From Coriobacteriia bacterium (GTDB lineage: Bacteria; Actinomycetota; Coriobacteriia; WRKU01; WQUG01): 64,000 nucleotides of DNA. The stretch spans positions 124,001 through 188,000 of the forward strand of contig WRBC01000002.1 of NCBI GenBank assembly GCA_009779855.1. The letters run 5' to 3'. The position numbers and the translations under genes are program-made. The notes beneath the pieces were generated by a model that had not been told where the DNA came from, did not search any database, and worked only from the letters and a program-made list of their open reading frames with translations. This document shows positions 62,070 through 64,000 of the stretch, piece after piece; the stretch's first letter is position 1, and each line of letters starts with the position of its first letter.

Positions 62070-62627
62070 ATGACCGATGAACTTTTGAAATACTTAACGA
62101 ATCCTCTGGCGAACATCCTTATATTGGAGGTTCATGAGCAGGTTCAGGCGACAGCAAAGACTCTGGCGCAGAAGCATCCAAACATTCCCCAGGCAACACT
62201 TTATCGTTACCTGAAAAAGATGACGTCTGATGGAGTGTTGAAGGTCGTTGAAGAGCGTCCGATTAGAAATGTTACAGAGAAGGTCTATGCCCTGGCTATT
62301 GACCTTGATGACGGAGTAGAGCAGATGCTTGCAGATAACTGCGGCGAGACTTATTTCAGCCTGTTCCAGCAGTTTTCGATTGGACTACTGGGGGAATTTA
62401 AGGCTTATGCTGACCAGGGGGAGGTTGACCTTGTTGGGGACGGCTCTGGCTTTAGAGTTACCCCTTTTTATGCGACTTATGACGAGCTGAAAGAGCTCTC
62501 TGCGAAGATACATGAAGTGATTCAGCCCTACAAGGATGCTGAGCCTACCCCTAAACGTAAGGCACGTTCGGTAGCGGTTGTCTTTACGCCCCCGCGGCCA
62601 GATGGGGATATGGGTGGCACTGAGTAG
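62070..62627 (+). CDS. Winged-helix transcription regulator
   Basis: The 185-residue protein has an N-terminal winged helix of ArsR/HTH_20 style (NILILEVHEQVQATAKTLA, IPQATLYRYLKKM). A helical effector domain and a disordered basic/Pro tail follow. It is close behind the hydrolase and likely controls the pair through the palindrome at 60892-60916. The effector is unknown. The last residues are Pro/Gly-rich. Confidence 0.78.
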   Translation: MTDELLKYLTNPLANILILEVHEQVQATAKTLAQKHPNIPQATLYRYLKKMTSDGVLKVVEERPIRNVTEKVYALAIDLDDGVEQMLADNCGETYFSLFQQFSIGLLGEFKAYADQGEVDLVGDGSGFRVTPFYATYDELKELSAKIHEVIQPYKDAEPTPKRKARSVAVVFTPPRPDGDMGGTE

Positions 62628-62702
62628 GGCACTTTGGGTTGGCGCGAGACTAGGATGTCGGTGGCAGGCTGATGTGTTGACTCAGGTTGACGTGTTGGCT
62701 GG

Positions 62703-64000
62703 CTACTCCCACCAGGCGTTCTGGTTGATCCGCTCAATTGCTTGCGCGCGGTCCATGAAGTCCGTGTTAATTTGGCCTGTTGGGTCGGGCTCTACGTCAT
62801 GAAAGCGATTGAGGGGGATGAAACAAAGCTCATGTCTTGCAACGTGACGATTGAACTCTGCTCGGCTCATGGGTGTGCGCTCAACCCAGTGACGTAGGTT
62901 GTTGGCAGCACCCTCTGCGCGGTCACGAACATCGATGATGCGGGCTACTTCAGTTAGCGCCTCTGCAGAATAGTAAGGCATAGGGTCTTCGATTTCTGTG
63001 CCTATAGCTAGCACGATTGGGTCAGACTCTAGCACTATTTCTTCGTCGGGGAAGCCTAACATTTCAGGCGCTTCTGATATATAGAAAAGACCAGTGGTTT
63101 CTATGAAGGTATAACCTGTTCCCTTGTAGCCATCGCCTTCAACACGCAGACCTAGAGCGACATGTTGTTCTGGTGCAAAAAGAAGGAAGGAAATAGGAAA
63201 GTTCTCGCGGTGGAGCAACGCGGCCAACAGCATGGCAGTTTCATCGCAGTCTCCTGTTCCATCGACCAGCGTCTGGATAGGCGTGCGCGGACATCCAACA
63301 GGTCTCTCGTCCATATCTAGCGATCCGTGGATTTCACAATAGGGGATGGATTGGACGTATTTGACTAAGAGCTCTATGTATTCGTCATTGCTTAGGTCGT
63401 AGGTGTCGCGAATTGCACGTAGTTGGACAAGTACGCTTTCGATAGCATGGTCCATTTGAGGATCGAAGGTAAGTAAATCGTAGTACTTTTCTTCGTGGAG
63501 TCTTTCCATTTCATCCATGCCATTACTTGGGTAATCCCAACCGATATCCTCCCAGAGTTCATCCCAGAGTCTTTCCCATAAATCCACGCGGTCGGCTGTT
63601 TTTGCCCCGTAATAGATACGACGATTTGCTTCTGGTTGGACGGAGTGCTCCCGCCCCATGAAGGTAAAGGTGATAGTAGCCGGGGTGATTTCCTCAGCTT
63701 CAGGCACAGGCATAAGCCAGGGTTTCTGAATGTCATGTGTAGAGTTGAAGACTTGGGCGGCGGCTTCCTGGCGTGCGATAAGTGCTTCTAGGCGAGCTTG
63801 TTCCGCGAGCTCTTCAAGGTGATTATGGACAAGGAATCCTGCGTAGGTTCCGCCAGCTAGGGCGATGGTAACGACAAGGACGATTAAGGATATGAGGAGC
63901 CCGCGCATCTTTTTGGACTTGGGTTGCTGTGGAGGTTGGGGTTGTGAGGTTTGGGGCTGGGGCTGTTGCCGTTGTGGTGGTAGCTGCTGTGATTGTTCCT
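62703..64000 (-). CDS. Membrane protein with extracytoplasmic transglutaminase-like domain (5' end outside window)
   Basis: The ORF track starts at Met 63908, but the frame stays open to the window edge with Pro/Gln-rich codons, so the gene begins upstream. A cytoplasmic Pro/Gln-rich part is followed by one membrane helix (LLISLIVLVVTIALAGG) and an outer domain with GDCDETAMLLA (Cys), QHVALGL (His) and the TFIETTG strand of the transglutaminase-like fold. Such domains act as proteases or crosslinkers. A short coiled coil (about 30-50 after the Met) links helix and domain. Confidence 0.85.
   Translation of the reverse strand, partial: EQSQQLPPQRQQPQPQTSQPQPPQQPKSKKMRGLLISLIVLVVTIALAGGTYAGFLVHNHLEELAEQARLEALIARQEAAAQVFNSTHDIQKPWLMPVPEAEEITPATITFTFMGREHSVQPEANRRIYYGAKTADRVDLWERLWDELWEDIGWDYPSNGMDEMERLHEEKYYDLLTFDPQMDHAIESVLVQLRAIRDTYDLSNDEYIELLVKYVQSIPYCEIHGSLDMDERPVGCPRTPIQTLVDGTGDCDETAMLLAALLHRENFPISFLLFAPEQHVALGLRVEGDGYKGTGYTFIETTGLFYISEAPEMLGFPDEEIVLESDPIVLAIGTEIEDPMPYYSAEALTEVARIIDVRDRAEGAANNLRHWVERTPMSRAEFNRHVARHELCFIPLNRFHDVEPDPTGQINTDFMDRAQAIERINQNAWWE

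Overview
The window is a dense, roughly mid-40s percent GC bacterial chromosome segment. It most resembles a host-associated anaerobic actinomycete of the class Coriobacteriia. The case rests on the L31 with a long tail, the DUF512-Der and HTH/'quinate 5-dehydrogenase' pairs, a YedE-type selenium cluster, a secreted multihaem cytochrome and several sortase-sorted giant surface proteins. The class is an inference from gene content; no rRNA gene is present to settle it.

Layout. 1-5.3 kb: the 3' end of a U32-family gene with an unusually short tail, facing a two-gene surface locus on the minus strand (a 1270-residue thioester/SpaA-repeat adhesin and a small membrane-anchored protein). 5.3-13.2 kb: parts of the spc and alpha ribosomal operons (adk, map, infA, rpmJ, rpsM, rpsK, rpsD, rpoA, rplQ), split by a secreted subtilase and exonuclease III. 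13.3-26.4 kb: housekeeping genes (XRE regulator, cmk, plsC, ispH, DUF512, der, plsY, gpsA, rpmE, thyX, DUF1385, coaX, a conserved HTH/'quinate dehydrogenase-like' pair). 26.4-30.3 kb: a beta-helix/pilin-isopeptide surface protein preceded by a 12-cytosine tract. 30.4-34.7 kb: a selenium-metabolism cluster (LysR, class V aminotransferase, YedE, DUF3343, C_GCAxxG_C_C). 34.8-37.5 kb: tRNA-Leu and a metal-efflux ATPase with its ArsR repressor and operator. 37.6-43.2 kb: a DUF4405 protein, tig-clpP-clpX and thrC. 43.5-51.4 kb: a membrane protein, two large surface proteins (one a seven-repeat RCC1 protein) and a seven-haem cytochrome. 51.5-53.3 kb: an apparent NAD-salvage operon (AmiS/UreI-type channel, nicotinamidase-like hydrolase, NiaR). 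53.3-58.8 kb: metG, tatD, a flavodoxin-like protein, rsmA and a radical SAM protein. 58.9-64 kb: another surface protein, a hydrolase plus HTH regulator behind a perfect palindrome, and a transglutaminase-like membrane protein that runs off the right edge.

How it fits together. Five proteins end in sortase-type signals, yet none has the canonical LPxTG: three read xPxTGD and two read xPPTGL. No sortase gene is in the window. The surface proteins are built from modules expected to make covalent internal bonds (thioester, SpaA, pilin-isopeptide). The most promising leads are the homopolymer-containing promoter of the beta-helix adhesin, the pairing of an amide/urea-type channel with nicotinamidase and NiaR, the RCC1-propeller surface protein, the lone seven-haem cytochrome, and the palindrome in front of the hydrolase/HTH pair. 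Several promoters (xth, coaX, thrC) put a TACAAT -10 box only 6-8 nt before the start codon, which implies leaderless messages.
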